This document shows positions 24,229 to 31,557 of a stretch of DNA of 38,255 nt, piece by piece; the stretch's first letter is position 1; the number at the start of each line of letters is the position of its first letter. The notes under the pieces are model-generated. The model was not told where the DNA came from. It did no database searches and saw only the letters and a list, made by a program, of their open reading frames with translations. Source of the DNA: an uncultured beta proteobacterium (GTDB taxonomy: Bacteria > Pseudomonadota > Gammaproteobacteria > Burkholderiales > Burkholderiaceae_C); the NCBI GenBank assembly GCA_903945325.1, contig CAJAVE010000295.1, forward strand, positions 1 through 38,255, given 5' to 3'. The position numbers were made by a program, and so were the translations under genes.

Positions 24229-26645
24229 ATGCTGTTGTATCTTCTGGTGCGTCAGAGAAAACAACTGAGCAAGCTTTTTTTGACTCACAAAAATTGCCAT
24301 CCCAAAAACGAGGCATGACGTTTGAAGCTTTGTTTTATCGGCAATTGCACCACGTTACCGCACGCATTCATGACACAGAAAACCTGGAGCAAATCATGCT
24401 CGAGGCCAGCCAAGACATCTGCAAACTCCTCAATGCTGACCGGTTGACGCTATACGCGGTGAACGAAGATCAGACGGCGATCGTGTCAAAGATCAAGACA
24501 GGGCTAAACAGCAGCAGTGACTTGAAGCTACCCATTTCGCCGCAAAGCATTGCAGGTTATGTGGCATTCAGTCGCAAATCGCTCAATTTACCGGACGTGT
24601 ACGACGATGACGCGCTCAAACAAATTCATCCATCTTTGACCTTTTTGAAAGTCGTTGACAAGCGATCAGGCTATAGGACCAAGCAAATGTTGGTTGCCCC
24701 GATCCTGGAAGGCAGTACCCTGCACGGTGTATTGCAAGTCATCAATAACAAAAGTGATGAGCCATTTGGTGATCTGGAAGTAGATGGCGTTTCCGAACTC
24801 TGCAAAACGCTGGCAACGGCGATACGGCAGCGAGCCAATGGTGTAAGTGCTATGCAACGCAAGAAGGCCACCAAATATGATGGATTGGTAGCAGATGGCC
24901 TACTAACCAACGAAGAGTTGAATCAGTGTATCCAGGATGCACGTGCTGAAGGAAAATCAGTAGAGCACTTGTTAATGGCTCAATACAAGATACGGCCTCT
25001 ACAAATTGGTCCGTCCATCGCAAAGTTTTTTGGTGTCCCCTATGAGGCATTCAATACTGCGCGGATTCGCTCTGAAATGCTTCATGGCGCCCTCAAAAGG
25101 GATTTCATCGAAGAGCAGGGATGGATTCCACTTGAAGAGTCACCCGATGGGTTGGTGATCATGTGCACGGACCCTGAGGCCGTGCGAGGTTCACGGGTAG
25201 TTCCGCAAGTATTTCCTCGCATTTCGAAGTTTGCGTACCGGGTCACCACGCAGACCGAGTTTCAGGAGACATTGGGGCAGCTTTTTGGGACCACCGAAGA
25301 TAAAACCACCATCGAAACATTTTTGGCCGGCATGGATGACGCCCCAATTGACGATGGTGCCAATGATGACTCGCTTGAGTCTGCCGCTGCGGACAATGAA
25401 TTAGTCAAGTTCGTCAACAAGGTCATTATTGACGCCTACAACCAGAAAGCATCCGATATTCACATTGAACCCATGCCCGGAAAATTCAAAACCGGAATCC
25501 GTTTTCGCATAGACGGAAGTTTGATCCCATACGTTGAGGTGCCATCGCATCTCCGGCAGGCCATGGTTACGCGCCTGAAAATCATGTGCGATCTTGATAT
25601 TTCAGAGCGCCGAAAACCGCAGGACGGAAAGATAAAGTTCAAGAAGTATGGCCCACTAGACATTGAGTTGCGTGTTGCCACCATACCTTCTGCAGGTGGT
25701 GTAGAGGATGTGGTGATGCGGATCTTGGCGGCCGGTGAGCCCATTCCTTTGGAAAAGTTGGGTCTGACGCCACACAACAAAGCCCGACTGGAAGCCACAG
25801 TCAGCAAGCCCTACGGACTTTTTTATGTGTGTGGACCAACTGGCTCAGGTAAAACTACCACGCTGCACTCCATTCTTAAGTTTCTCAACACCCCAGATAC
25901 CAAAATCTGGACAGCGGAAGACCCGGTCGAAATTACCCAAAAAGGCCTGCGCCAAGTTCAGATCAACAAAAAGGCGGGAATAGATTTTGCGCTTATCATG
26001 CGGGCGTTTTTGCGTGCAGACCCTGACATCATCATGGTGGGCGAGTCGCGCGACAAAGAAACGGTGTCCATGGGCGTTGAGGCTTCGTTGACCGGCCACT
26101 TGGTTTTTTCAACTCTGCATACCAACTCGGCGCCGGAATCCATTACGCGGTTGATGGACATGGGAATGGACCCGTTCAATTTTGCCGACGCCTTGCTGGG
26201 AATTCTGGCGCAACGACTGGCCAAGAAGTTGTGCGATTGCAAATCCGCGTATGTGCCCGATGCCGAGGAGTTCCGACTCTTTGTTATCGAATACGCAGAA
26301 GAGCTACGACATTCAAAGGCATGGAAGGCAGACTACGAAGGCGAAAGCAAAAAACTGGTCGAAGCTTGGACCAAGACGTATGGCGACGATGGCCACATCA
26401 AGCTATACAAGGCGGTTGGCTGTGACAAGTGCAACAAGACAGGTTACAAAGGTCGCATTGGCCTGCACGAATTGCTGGTTGCAGATGAGGGTGTCAAGAA
26501 ACTGATTCAGGAACGCGCAAGGGTTTCCGAGTTGTTTGCCTCGGCAGTCGAAGGAGGTATGCGCACCTTGAAGATGGATGGTCTGGAAAAAATCATGATG
26601 GGCTTGACCGATTTGAAGATGGTTCGACAAGTGTGCATCAAGTGA
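24225..26645 (+). CDS. GAF-MshEN-GspE/PilB-type assembly ATPase
   Basis: An 806-residue hexameric-type motor ATPase of the type IV pilus/type II secretion family. A GAF domain at about 45-205 contains the NKSDEPFGDLE segment, reminiscent of the NK-Xn-F-XXX-DE motif of cyclic-nucleotide GAFs. An MshEN/T2SSE_N-like region (about 218-365) follows, in which the RLG c-di-GMP-binding signature is replaced (KYDGLVADGLL). An acidic linker leads to the motor domain: Walker A GPTGSGKTT (537-545), Asp box TAEDPVE, Walker B DPDIIMVGESRD with E607, His box TGHLVFSTLHTN, and a zinc-binding cysteine set (CDC and CDKCNKTGYKGR). GESRD replaces the usual GEIRD. All catalytic motifs are intact. It overlaps the phosphodiesterase gene by 4 bp. 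No platform protein, secretin or pilM-Q genes are nearby, so it must serve machinery encoded elsewhere. Confidence 0.92.
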   Translation: MNAVVSSGASEKTTEQAFFDSQKLPSQKRGMTFEALFYRQLHHVTARIHDTENLEQIMLEASQDICKLLNADRLTLYAVNEDQTAIVSKIKTGLNSSSDLKLPISPQSIAGYVAFSRKSLNLPDVYDDDALKQIHPSLTFLKVVDKRSGYRTKQMLVAPILEGSTLHGVLQVINNKSDEPFGDLEVDGVSELCKTLATAIRQRANGVSAMQRKKATKYDGLVADGLLTNEELNQCIQDARAEGKSVEHLLMAQYKIRPLQIGPSIAKFFGVPYEAFNTARIRSEMLHGALKRDFIEEQGWIPLEESPDGLVIMCTDPEAVRGSRVVPQVFPRISKFAYRVTTQTEFQETLGQLFGTTEDKTTIETFLAGMDDAPIDDGANDDSLESAAADNELVKFVNKVIIDAYNQKASDIHIEPMPGKFKTGIRFRIDGSLIPYVEVPSHLRQAMVTRLKIMCDLDISERRKPQDGKIKFKKYGPLDIELRVATIPSAGGVEDVVMRILAAGEPIPLEKLGLTPHNKARLEATVSKPYGLFYVCGPTGSGKTTTLHSILKFLNTPDTKIWTAEDPVEITQKGLRQVQINKKAGIDFALIMRAFLRADPDIIMVGESRDKETVSMGVEASLTGHLVFSTLHTNSAPESITRLMDMGMDPFNFADALLGILAQRLAKKLCDCKSAYVPDAEEFRLFVIEYAEELRHSKAWKADYEGESKKLVEAWTKTYGDDGHIKLYKAVGCDKCNKTGYKGRIGLHELLVADEGVKKLIQERARVSELFASAVEGGMRTLKMDGLEKIMMGLTDLKMVRQVCIK

Positions 26646-26655
26646 TGTTGGTGAC

Positions 26656-26719
26656 TGACAAAATTGTCATTTTCTCAAAGCGACAGTCAAAAATGCAGTA
26701 TTTTTGCCCCATTCATGTC
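26656..26719 (+). promoter_or_regulatory. candidate enhancer region with TGTC boxes upstream of pilin promoter
   Basis: TGACAA-AA-TTGTCA (26656-26669) is a 6-bp-arm palindrome, followed by GACAGTC (26682-26688) and ATGTCG (26715-26720). These give repeated TGTC/GACA boxes at roughly -130 to -70 relative to the predicted sigma-54 transcript start. PilR, the NtrC-type activator of pilin genes, recognises TGTC-containing repeats in Pseudomonas. A similar activator could bind here. The match is short and therefore tentative. Confidence 0.4.
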
Positions 26720-26760
26720 GCAATTGGCGTCTCTGCAAGTTGTTTTGGGCCATAGAATGC

Positions 26761-26777
26761 TTGGCATGGAATCTGCA
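26761..26777 (+). promoter_or_regulatory. sigma-54 (RpoN) promoter of the pilin gene
   Basis: TTGGCATGGAATCTGCA matches the -24/-12 consensus TGGCACG-N4-TTGC with GG and GC exactly 10 nt apart. The predicted transcript start is near 26788, about 30 nt before the pilin ATG. Sigma-54 control with PilR is the usual mode for type IV pilin genes, which strengthens the call. Confidence 0.8.
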
Positions 26778-26816
26778 GTTAGATTCCTGCTGTTTTTTTC
26801 AACCAAGGAGTTTCAA

Positions 26817-27233
26817 ATGAAGCGTTCTATGCAAAAGGGTTTTACCCTAATCGAATTGATGATTGTGGTAGCGATCATCGGTATTTTGGCGGCGGTGGCT
26901 TTGCCAGCGTATTCTGACTACACCAAGAAGGCCAAGGCCTCGGAAATTGTGTTGGCGGCATCATCTGCTCGCACCTGTATTAGCGAAATGGTGACTACCT
27001 CCACCGCAGTAAGCTACAGTACTTGTGGCACAAGTACTTCATCAAAATTTGCTGGTTCAGTTGTCGTGACTGATACTACGGGCGCCATCACCGTATCGGG
27101 TAAGAGCGATGTTTCAATGGTTTCTGTAACCTTGACCCCTACAGGCTTTACCGCAGGTACTATTGGGGCTATTGGAACGTGGACTTGCAATGGAACCCCT
27201 CTGAGCCTGATGCCCGGATCTTGCCGCGGTTGA
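26817..27233 (+). CDS. type IV pilin major-subunit-like prepilin
   Basis: A 138-residue type IVa prepilin. The short basic leader MKRSMQKG ends at G8; PilD would cut before F9, giving [24 protein letters not shown] as the hydrophobic N-terminal helix, with E13 as mature Glu5. Four cysteines follow (C54, C70, C124, C136), enough for the C-terminal disulfide loop plus a second bridge. The C-terminal region is Thr/Ser-rich, offering O-glycosylation sites. ATG at 26817 has AAGGAG at 26805-26810 and a sigma-54 promoter upstream; a longer frame from 26664 runs through that promoter. A strong terminator follows. The length is typical for compact PilA proteins of Comamonadaceae. The symbol pilA is likely but not proved. 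Confidence 0.92.
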   Translation: MKRSMQKGFTLIELMIVVAIIGILAAVALPAYSDYTKKAKASEIVLAASSARTCISEMVTTSTAVSYSTCGTSTSSKFAGSVVVTDTTGAITVSGKSDVSMVSVTLTPTGFTAGTIGAIGTWTCNGTPLSLMPGSCRG

Positions 27234-27250
27234 TCTTACTCTTGCAACAG

Positions 27251-27278
27251 AAAGCCGCCTTCGGGTGGCTTTTTTTTT
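27251..27278 (+). terminator. intrinsic terminator after the pilin gene
   Basis: A GC-rich stem AAAGCCGCC/GGTGGCTTT (27251-27259 with 27264-27272, one G-T pair) closed by a TTCG tetraloop and followed by eight or nine Ts to 27278. It sits 17 nt after the pilin stop and only 12 nt before the next start codon, so the downstream glycosyltransferase gene is read through it or has a promoter inside the pilin gene. Confidence 0.9.
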
Positions 27279-27290
27279 GGAAGTCCAAGA

Positions 27291-28877
27291 ATGATCAGAT
27301 CTCTTTGGGCCAGCCTGATGGAGCGACTTGCGAGGCGAGTCGATATCGAGCTCCATGCAGACTTGGTAGGACAGGTACGAGACGCTCGGTCAGCCAGCGA
27401 CTTGCGGGAGGTACTGCGGCTGCAAGTCAAATCAACGGACTTTTTTGCCCAGCAGTTGCCAGCGCTCCTCATGGAATTAAACTCCCTGAATTGGTCTGCG
27501 CTGGAGGTAGAGAAAGTGCTGGCCTACGTCGATTTTTTCAGCGGTGCCAACGCGCGTGGCTATCACCGGGTGGTGCAAAATTCCCTGGTGCGCCGAGACT
27601 ATCTGCTGTTTATGACCTCCTGCGTGTATTGTTCTTTAGCTGATCGTTTTGTGGAAGCAGCCACGCTGCTTGATATGTTTCAGCCGCATGAAGATCCCTC
27701 GACCGACTGGGCAGAGTACCTTGCTTACGCTGGCTTCATCAATTTCGCAGCAGGTAGATCTGCTGATCTTTCGTTAGCGTATTTCGATCAAGCGCTAGAG
27801 GCGGAATATTTTTCACCTTCGCTTGCTGTTAATGCATACGCAATTTATTTTGAAGCGGGTCGGCTTGCAGAATGCGAAAAGCTAAAAGCGCTGATTCAAA
27901 GAAATTGCCCAAATGATTCAGAGGCAATTTGTGCACTAGCGAGTGTGGAGTTGGCGCGTAGCTACTACGCCGAAGGATTTCGACTCATGGAGGCGCGCTA
28001 TCGACTGCCAGACTTGGCGCGCTTTATCAACATCAGCCTGCTTCAGAAGCCACGCTGGGACCGACAAAACCTGAGTGCGAAGCGCCTTTTGGTACACGGC
28101 GAGCAGGGCTTGGGTGACATGATCATGATGGCTCGGTATTTGCCTCTACTAAGCGAGCAAGGCTTGGAGCTGGTGATTGACGGAAGAGCAGAAGCCTGCT
28201 CTCTGATGACTCACAATTTTCCCTATTGCAAATTCATTGTAGGAAACATTCAAAGCCCAATCGACGAGCCTTTCGACTGCTGGACAGGAGTCATGAGCCT
28301 GCCGTATTACTTCAACACGACTGCCTTCAATGCGCCGGCCGTGGGGGGATACCTCACTGCGCCCGTGGAACAAGCGGCTTATTGGGGGCAACGCGTTCTT
28401 GGTTTAGCTAGCGACGTCAATTTACGCGTGGGGTTGACTTGGTCGGGCAACCCCGGTCACCGAGCGGACAAACGACGCTCTATGCCGTTTGAATTGATGT
28501 GCTCGTTGGTGCAAAAACACCCAGGCATTCGCTTCTTCTCGCTGCAAACCCATGTGCCAGCGGGGCATCCGGTCAATGTGGTCGACATAGCTGATGAGTT
28601 GTTGACCATGGCGGATACCGCTGCGGTTATGGGAGAAATGGATCTGGTGATCAGCGTAGACACGTCGGCAATTCACCTCGCCGGCGCTTTGGGTCGGCCG
28701 GCCTGGCTGCTGCTGCCTCACCGTTATGAATGGCGCTGGGGTCTGGAAGGCGAAGCCAACGCGTGGTACAACAGTGTACGGGTGTTCCGGCAAGGGCGGC
28801 CCGGAGCATGGTCAGAACTGTTGGCAAAGGTTGATGCAGAGCTCCAACTGCTCAGTAAAAGTAGGACGGGAACTTAA
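27291..28877 (+). CDS. TPR-glycosyltransferase (GT9-like GT-B), copy 1
   Basis: A 528-residue protein with an N-terminal alpha-helical, TPR-like half (about 1-255) and a C-terminal GT-B glycosyltransferase half. The latter begins with VHGEQGLGDMIMMARYLPLL (about 268-287), has LTWSGNPGHRADKRRSMPFE in the middle and the donor-site motif VISVDTSAIHLAGALGRPAW (about 454-473), then LLPHRYEWRW. TPR-GT fusions of this shape are used to glycosylate flagellins (FlmG-like) and other surface proteins. There is no signal peptide or TM helix, so it acts in the cytoplasm. ATG at 27291 has a GGAAG ribosome-binding site in the tail of the pilin terminator. It is followed 3 nt later by a paralogue. Pilin or another surface protein is the inferred acceptor. 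Confidence 0.8.
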   Translation: MIRSLWASLMERLARRVDIELHADLVGQVRDARSASDLREVLRLQVKSTDFFAQQLPALLMELNSLNWSALEVEKVLAYVDFFSGANARGYHRVVQNSLVRRDYLLFMTSCVYCSLADRFVEAATLLDMFQPHEDPSTDWAEYLAYAGFINFAAGRSADLSLAYFDQALEAEYFSPSLAVNAYAIYFEAGRLAECEKLKALIQRNCPNDSEAICALASVELARSYYAEGFRLMEARYRLPDLARFINISLLQKPRWDRQNLSAKRLLVHGEQGLGDMIMMARYLPLLSEQGLELVIDGRAEACSLMTHNFPYCKFIVGNIQSPIDEPFDCWTGVMSLPYYFNTTAFNAPAVGGYLTAPVEQAAYWGQRVLGLASDVNLRVGLTWSGNPGHRADKRRSMPFELMCSLVQKHPGIRFFSLQTHVPAGHPVNVVDIADELLTMADTAAVMGEMDLVISVDTSAIHLAGALGRPAWLLLPHRYEWRWGLEGEANAWYNSVRVFRQGRPGAWSELLAKVDAELQLLSKSRTGT

Positions 28878-28880
28878 GCA

Positions 28881-30449
28881 ATGCGACGGTTTATCAATTG
28901 GATGCGAAACCCCTCCCATGTTTCAGCTGAAAAGCAAACCCTTCCTGCGGTTGAATGGATTGCTTTAGAAAAAGCCATACTGGCACACGATTTCGCGACT
29001 GTTTCTCCAGCCCTGCGAGCCTGGTGCCGACTACCTGAGAGCTCGCTCACCGCACTGCAAGAATTGGCCAACCGCGCGGAGTACAACAGCGTTGAAGCTA
29101 ACAAGATTGAAATTCTCTTCGAGTACTATTCTCGAAAGATGGACGTTGCTTTCGACCGAGCGCAACTGCACATGAAGGCGCATGGTTTTGACCCCGACCT
29201 TCATGTGATCAGCGTGGTGAGCTTGTATCAAAATAACCAGTTTAAAGACGCGCAAACTTACCTCTCGCGCCTGAGCGATGTTGAACTATCGAACATGAAC
29301 CGGGCCGACTATTGGCAAATAGTGTCCGTAATACGCTGGGCCGCCAATGACATGGATACCTTGGAGCAGGCAGCAGACCGCGCTCTTGAATTGGCGCCAT
29401 ACGACAGCGCTATATTGGAAACTGCGTTGGGCATGTACATCGAACTTGGCGCACAAGAAAAAGTAAATGTAGTGCGGGCAAGATTGGCCACCAGACCCGA
29501 CGCAGCGGGATACGCCCACTCTCTCAGTTTGTTGGCTTTGGGTGAATACGAACTGGGTTGGCTGCAAATGGAAGGCCGCTACGAAATCGAGGATGTCCAT
29601 CGCTACATTAACCAAGGGCTCAGATCAAAGCCACGATGGCAAGGTGAGTCCTTGGTCGGGGCCCGCTTGATGCTGAGTGCCGAGCAAGGACTGGGCGATA
29701 CCATCCAAATGGCAAGGTATTTACCAATGCTTCGGTCATTGAAAGCACAAGGGGTATTTTTGGAGACCCAGCCTGAAACGCTGACTTTGTTGCAACACAA
29801 CTTTCCGGACATACCGATGGTTGAGCGTCGTTGGGAGCAAGCGCCAAAATTAGACTTCGATGTTTGGACCGGGATGATGAGTTTGCCGCATCTCCTCAAA
29901 GCCTGGGGTAATGCCACGCCTGGCCGGTCAGGGTATTTGAGTACGCCGCCAGAAAACACCCAATATTGGAAAGAGCGTGTTGAACAACTCAGTCCGACCA
30001 GAAAACCAAGAATTGGTCTGGCCTGGTCAGGCCAGCCGAATCACCGAGCCGATAGGCGCCGGTCTGTCCCGTTTGAGCTGATGATGCGAAAGATTCGCGG
30101 TCTGCAGGTCATTTTTTTTGCATTACAAACCTCCGTGCCTCAAATATTGCCCGTCAACGTCATGAATGTGACTGAAGAGATGATCACGCTGGCTGACACC
30201 GCCGCGCTCATTGAGCAAATGGATTTGGTAATCACGGTGGACACTTCGGTTGTGCATATCGCCGGTGCGCTGGGAAAACCAACATGGCTTTTGCTGCCAA
30301 AACGCTACGAATGGCGTTGGGGGATGGAAGGCGAAGAGAACGATTGGTACGATAGCGTCAAAGTGATCCGGCAATCCGAGCATGCGAATTGGTCAACTGT
30401 ATTGCAGGATGTATTCGAACACCGACTGCCTGAGCAGTTTAATATTTAG
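28881..30449 (+). CDS. TPR-glycosyltransferase (GT9-like GT-B), copy 2
   Basis: A 522-residue tandem paralogue of the preceding gene with the same layout: a helical repeat half (about 1-255) and a GT-B half. The diagnostic segments are aligned and conserved: SAEQGLGDTIQMARYLPML, LAWSGQPNHRADRRRSVPFE, VITVDTSVVHIAGALGKPTW and LLPKRYEWRWGMEGEENDWY. The N-terminal halves are much more divergent than the catalytic halves, which suggests that the two enzymes recognise different protein acceptors or successive sites. Start ATG at 28881, 3 nt after the copy-1 stop. AGGGGG precedes the next gene, so the transcript continues. The exact donor sugar is unknown. Confidence 0.8.
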   Translation: MRRFINWMRNPSHVSAEKQTLPAVEWIALEKAILAHDFATVSPALRAWCRLPESSLTALQELANRAEYNSVEANKIEILFEYYSRKMDVAFDRAQLHMKAHGFDPDLHVISVVSLYQNNQFKDAQTYLSRLSDVELSNMNRADYWQIVSVIRWAANDMDTLEQAADRALELAPYDSAILETALGMYIELGAQEKVNVVRARLATRPDAAGYAHSLSLLALGEYELGWLQMEGRYEIEDVHRYINQGLRSKPRWQGESLVGARLMLSAEQGLGDTIQMARYLPMLRSLKAQGVFLETQPETLTLLQHNFPDIPMVERRWEQAPKLDFDVWTGMMSLPHLLKAWGNATPGRSGYLSTPPENTQYWKERVEQLSPTRKPRIGLAWSGQPNHRADRRRSVPFELMMRKIRGLQVIFFALQTSVPQILPVNVMNVTEEMITLADTAALIEQMDLVITVDTSVVHIAGALGKPTWLLLPKRYEWRWGMEGEENDWYDSVKVIRQSEHANWSTVLQDVFEHRLPEQFNI

Positions 30450-30458
30450 GGGGCTGAA

Positions 30459-30773
30459 ATGGGGTTTTTCACGGGAATGGTGTCGCCACTGCCACAACAA
30501 TTTGCCATGCAACTGGCGGAAAAAATTGAACGCCAGTTTCCACCAAAGAGTGAGCCACAATTGACCAAAAAAGGGGTGCAACGGCGACTCGAGGGTGTGC
30601 TGAATCCCATCATTAATGACTTGGTGAGTTTTCAGAAACAGAATCAACTCGGCTGGATTGGCAAAGCCCGGGTAGGCAACGCATTCCGCTGGGCCCTGAC
30701 TGAAAAGGGCTATTCAAAAGAGTTTGTGGAAGCGCTGACCGAAGGCGTGGTTCGGACCATTGCTACAGCCTGA
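30459..30773 (+). CDS. small hypothetical protein between glycosyltransferases
   Basis: A 104-residue soluble protein I do not recognise. It is basic and probably helical; it contains amphipathic segments (FAMQLAEKIERQF, KKGVQRRLEGVLNPIINDLVSF) and no cysteines, TM helix or signal peptide. The ATG at 30459 has a strong AGGGGG ribosome-binding site. Its TGA overlaps the ATG of the glycosyltransferase by one base (TGATG), so they are translationally coupled. The good ribosome-binding site, operon position and coupling argue that it is real. A small partner or acceptor protein for one of the glycosyltransferases is possible but speculative. Confidence 0.7.
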   Translation: MGFFTGMVSPLPQQFAMQLAEKIERQFPPKSEPQLTKKGVQRRLEGVLNPIINDLVSFQKQNQLGWIGKARVGNAFRWALTEKGYSKEFVEALTEGVVRTIATA

Positions 30774-31555
30774 TGGATGTTTCGATCATCATTCCGTGCT
30801 TCAACCATGCGAGCACGTTGGAACGTGCGGTGGCGTCTGCGTTGCGGCAAAGCGGCGTGACCGAGGTGCTGGTCGTTGATGATGTTTCGTCGGATGAGAG
30901 TGTTGGTGTCGCGCAGAACCTCGCTACAAGCGACGATCGTGTGCAGATCAGTTCGCTGGAAATCAATAGCGGGCCTGGGGCAGCCCGTAATCGCGGTGTC
31001 GCGCAAGCAGTCGGCAGCTTCATCAGCTTTCTGGACGCCGACGACGAGTTGATGGGCGATTTTATCGGTGCAGCTTTGCAGTTGTTTCAGCAAAACCCGG
31101 AGTTGATTGTTGCAAAGTGCGAAATGGAGTTCTTTGACCCGGTCAAAGGTTACATACTGCCGGTAGACGATCCGCGGCATCCATCGGCCATCCTCAGTTC
31201 TTCGTGCGGAATGGTGATGCGCCGTAACCACTTTCTGAAGATGGGAGGCTTTCCGGAAGACCTGGTGTTTCGGGGGCCTTCGGGCGGCGAGGACGTGGCG
31301 TTCATGCAGGCCGTGATGGCGCATTTCCAGCCCATTGCCCGTATTGAGCAGCCCGGTTACCGGGTATGGAGTCGATATGGCTCGCATGTGGATCGGTTTC
31401 TTGCCAGCACGCGGTTGGCAGATGGCGGCACTTTCGAGTTTATGGCGACCCTCAAACTTGAACCAGATATCGATCGGGTGGCGGAAGCCACGTTGCAATA
31501 TCTCAAAGTGGTGGCGATCAGAGTTGCAGCATCGTCCTCAATTAACATCATATAG
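30773..31555 (+). CDS. family 2 glycosyltransferase
   Basis: A 260-residue GT-A fold glycosyltransferase that uses an activated nucleotide sugar. It opens with DVSIIIPCFNHASTLERAV, has the nucleotide-binding LVVDDVSSDES and the GPGAARNRGVAQA segment, and the metal-binding DXD-like motif FLDADDEL. The later GGEDVAFMQ supplies the usual ED catalytic-base region. There are no TM helices, so it is cytoplasmic and probably builds an oligosaccharide or decorates a protein. The start overlaps the previous stop by one base. The next gene starts 2 nt after its stop. Confidence 0.9.
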   Translation: MDVSIIIPCFNHASTLERAVASALRQSGVTEVLVVDDVSSDESVGVAQNLATSDDRVQISSLEINSGPGAARNRGVAQAVGSFISFLDADDELMGDFIGAALQLFQQNPELIVAKCEMEFFDPVKGYILPVDDPRHPSAILSSSCGMVMRRNHFLKMGGFPEDLVFRGPSGGEDVAFMQAVMAHFQPIARIEQPGYRVWSRYGSHVDRFLASTRLADGGTFEFMATLKLEPDIDRVAEATLQYLKVVAIRVAASSSINII

Positions 31556-31557
31556 AA

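Noticed and set aside
24880..25060. c-di-GMP binding by the MshEN-like region of the ATPase
   Set aside because: The RLG signature and its second copy are replaced, so I do not claim c-di-GMP binding.
26664..26816. Longer N-terminus for the pilin
   Set aside because: The extension runs through the sigma-54 promoter, and the leader peptide and ribosome-binding site fix the start at 26817.
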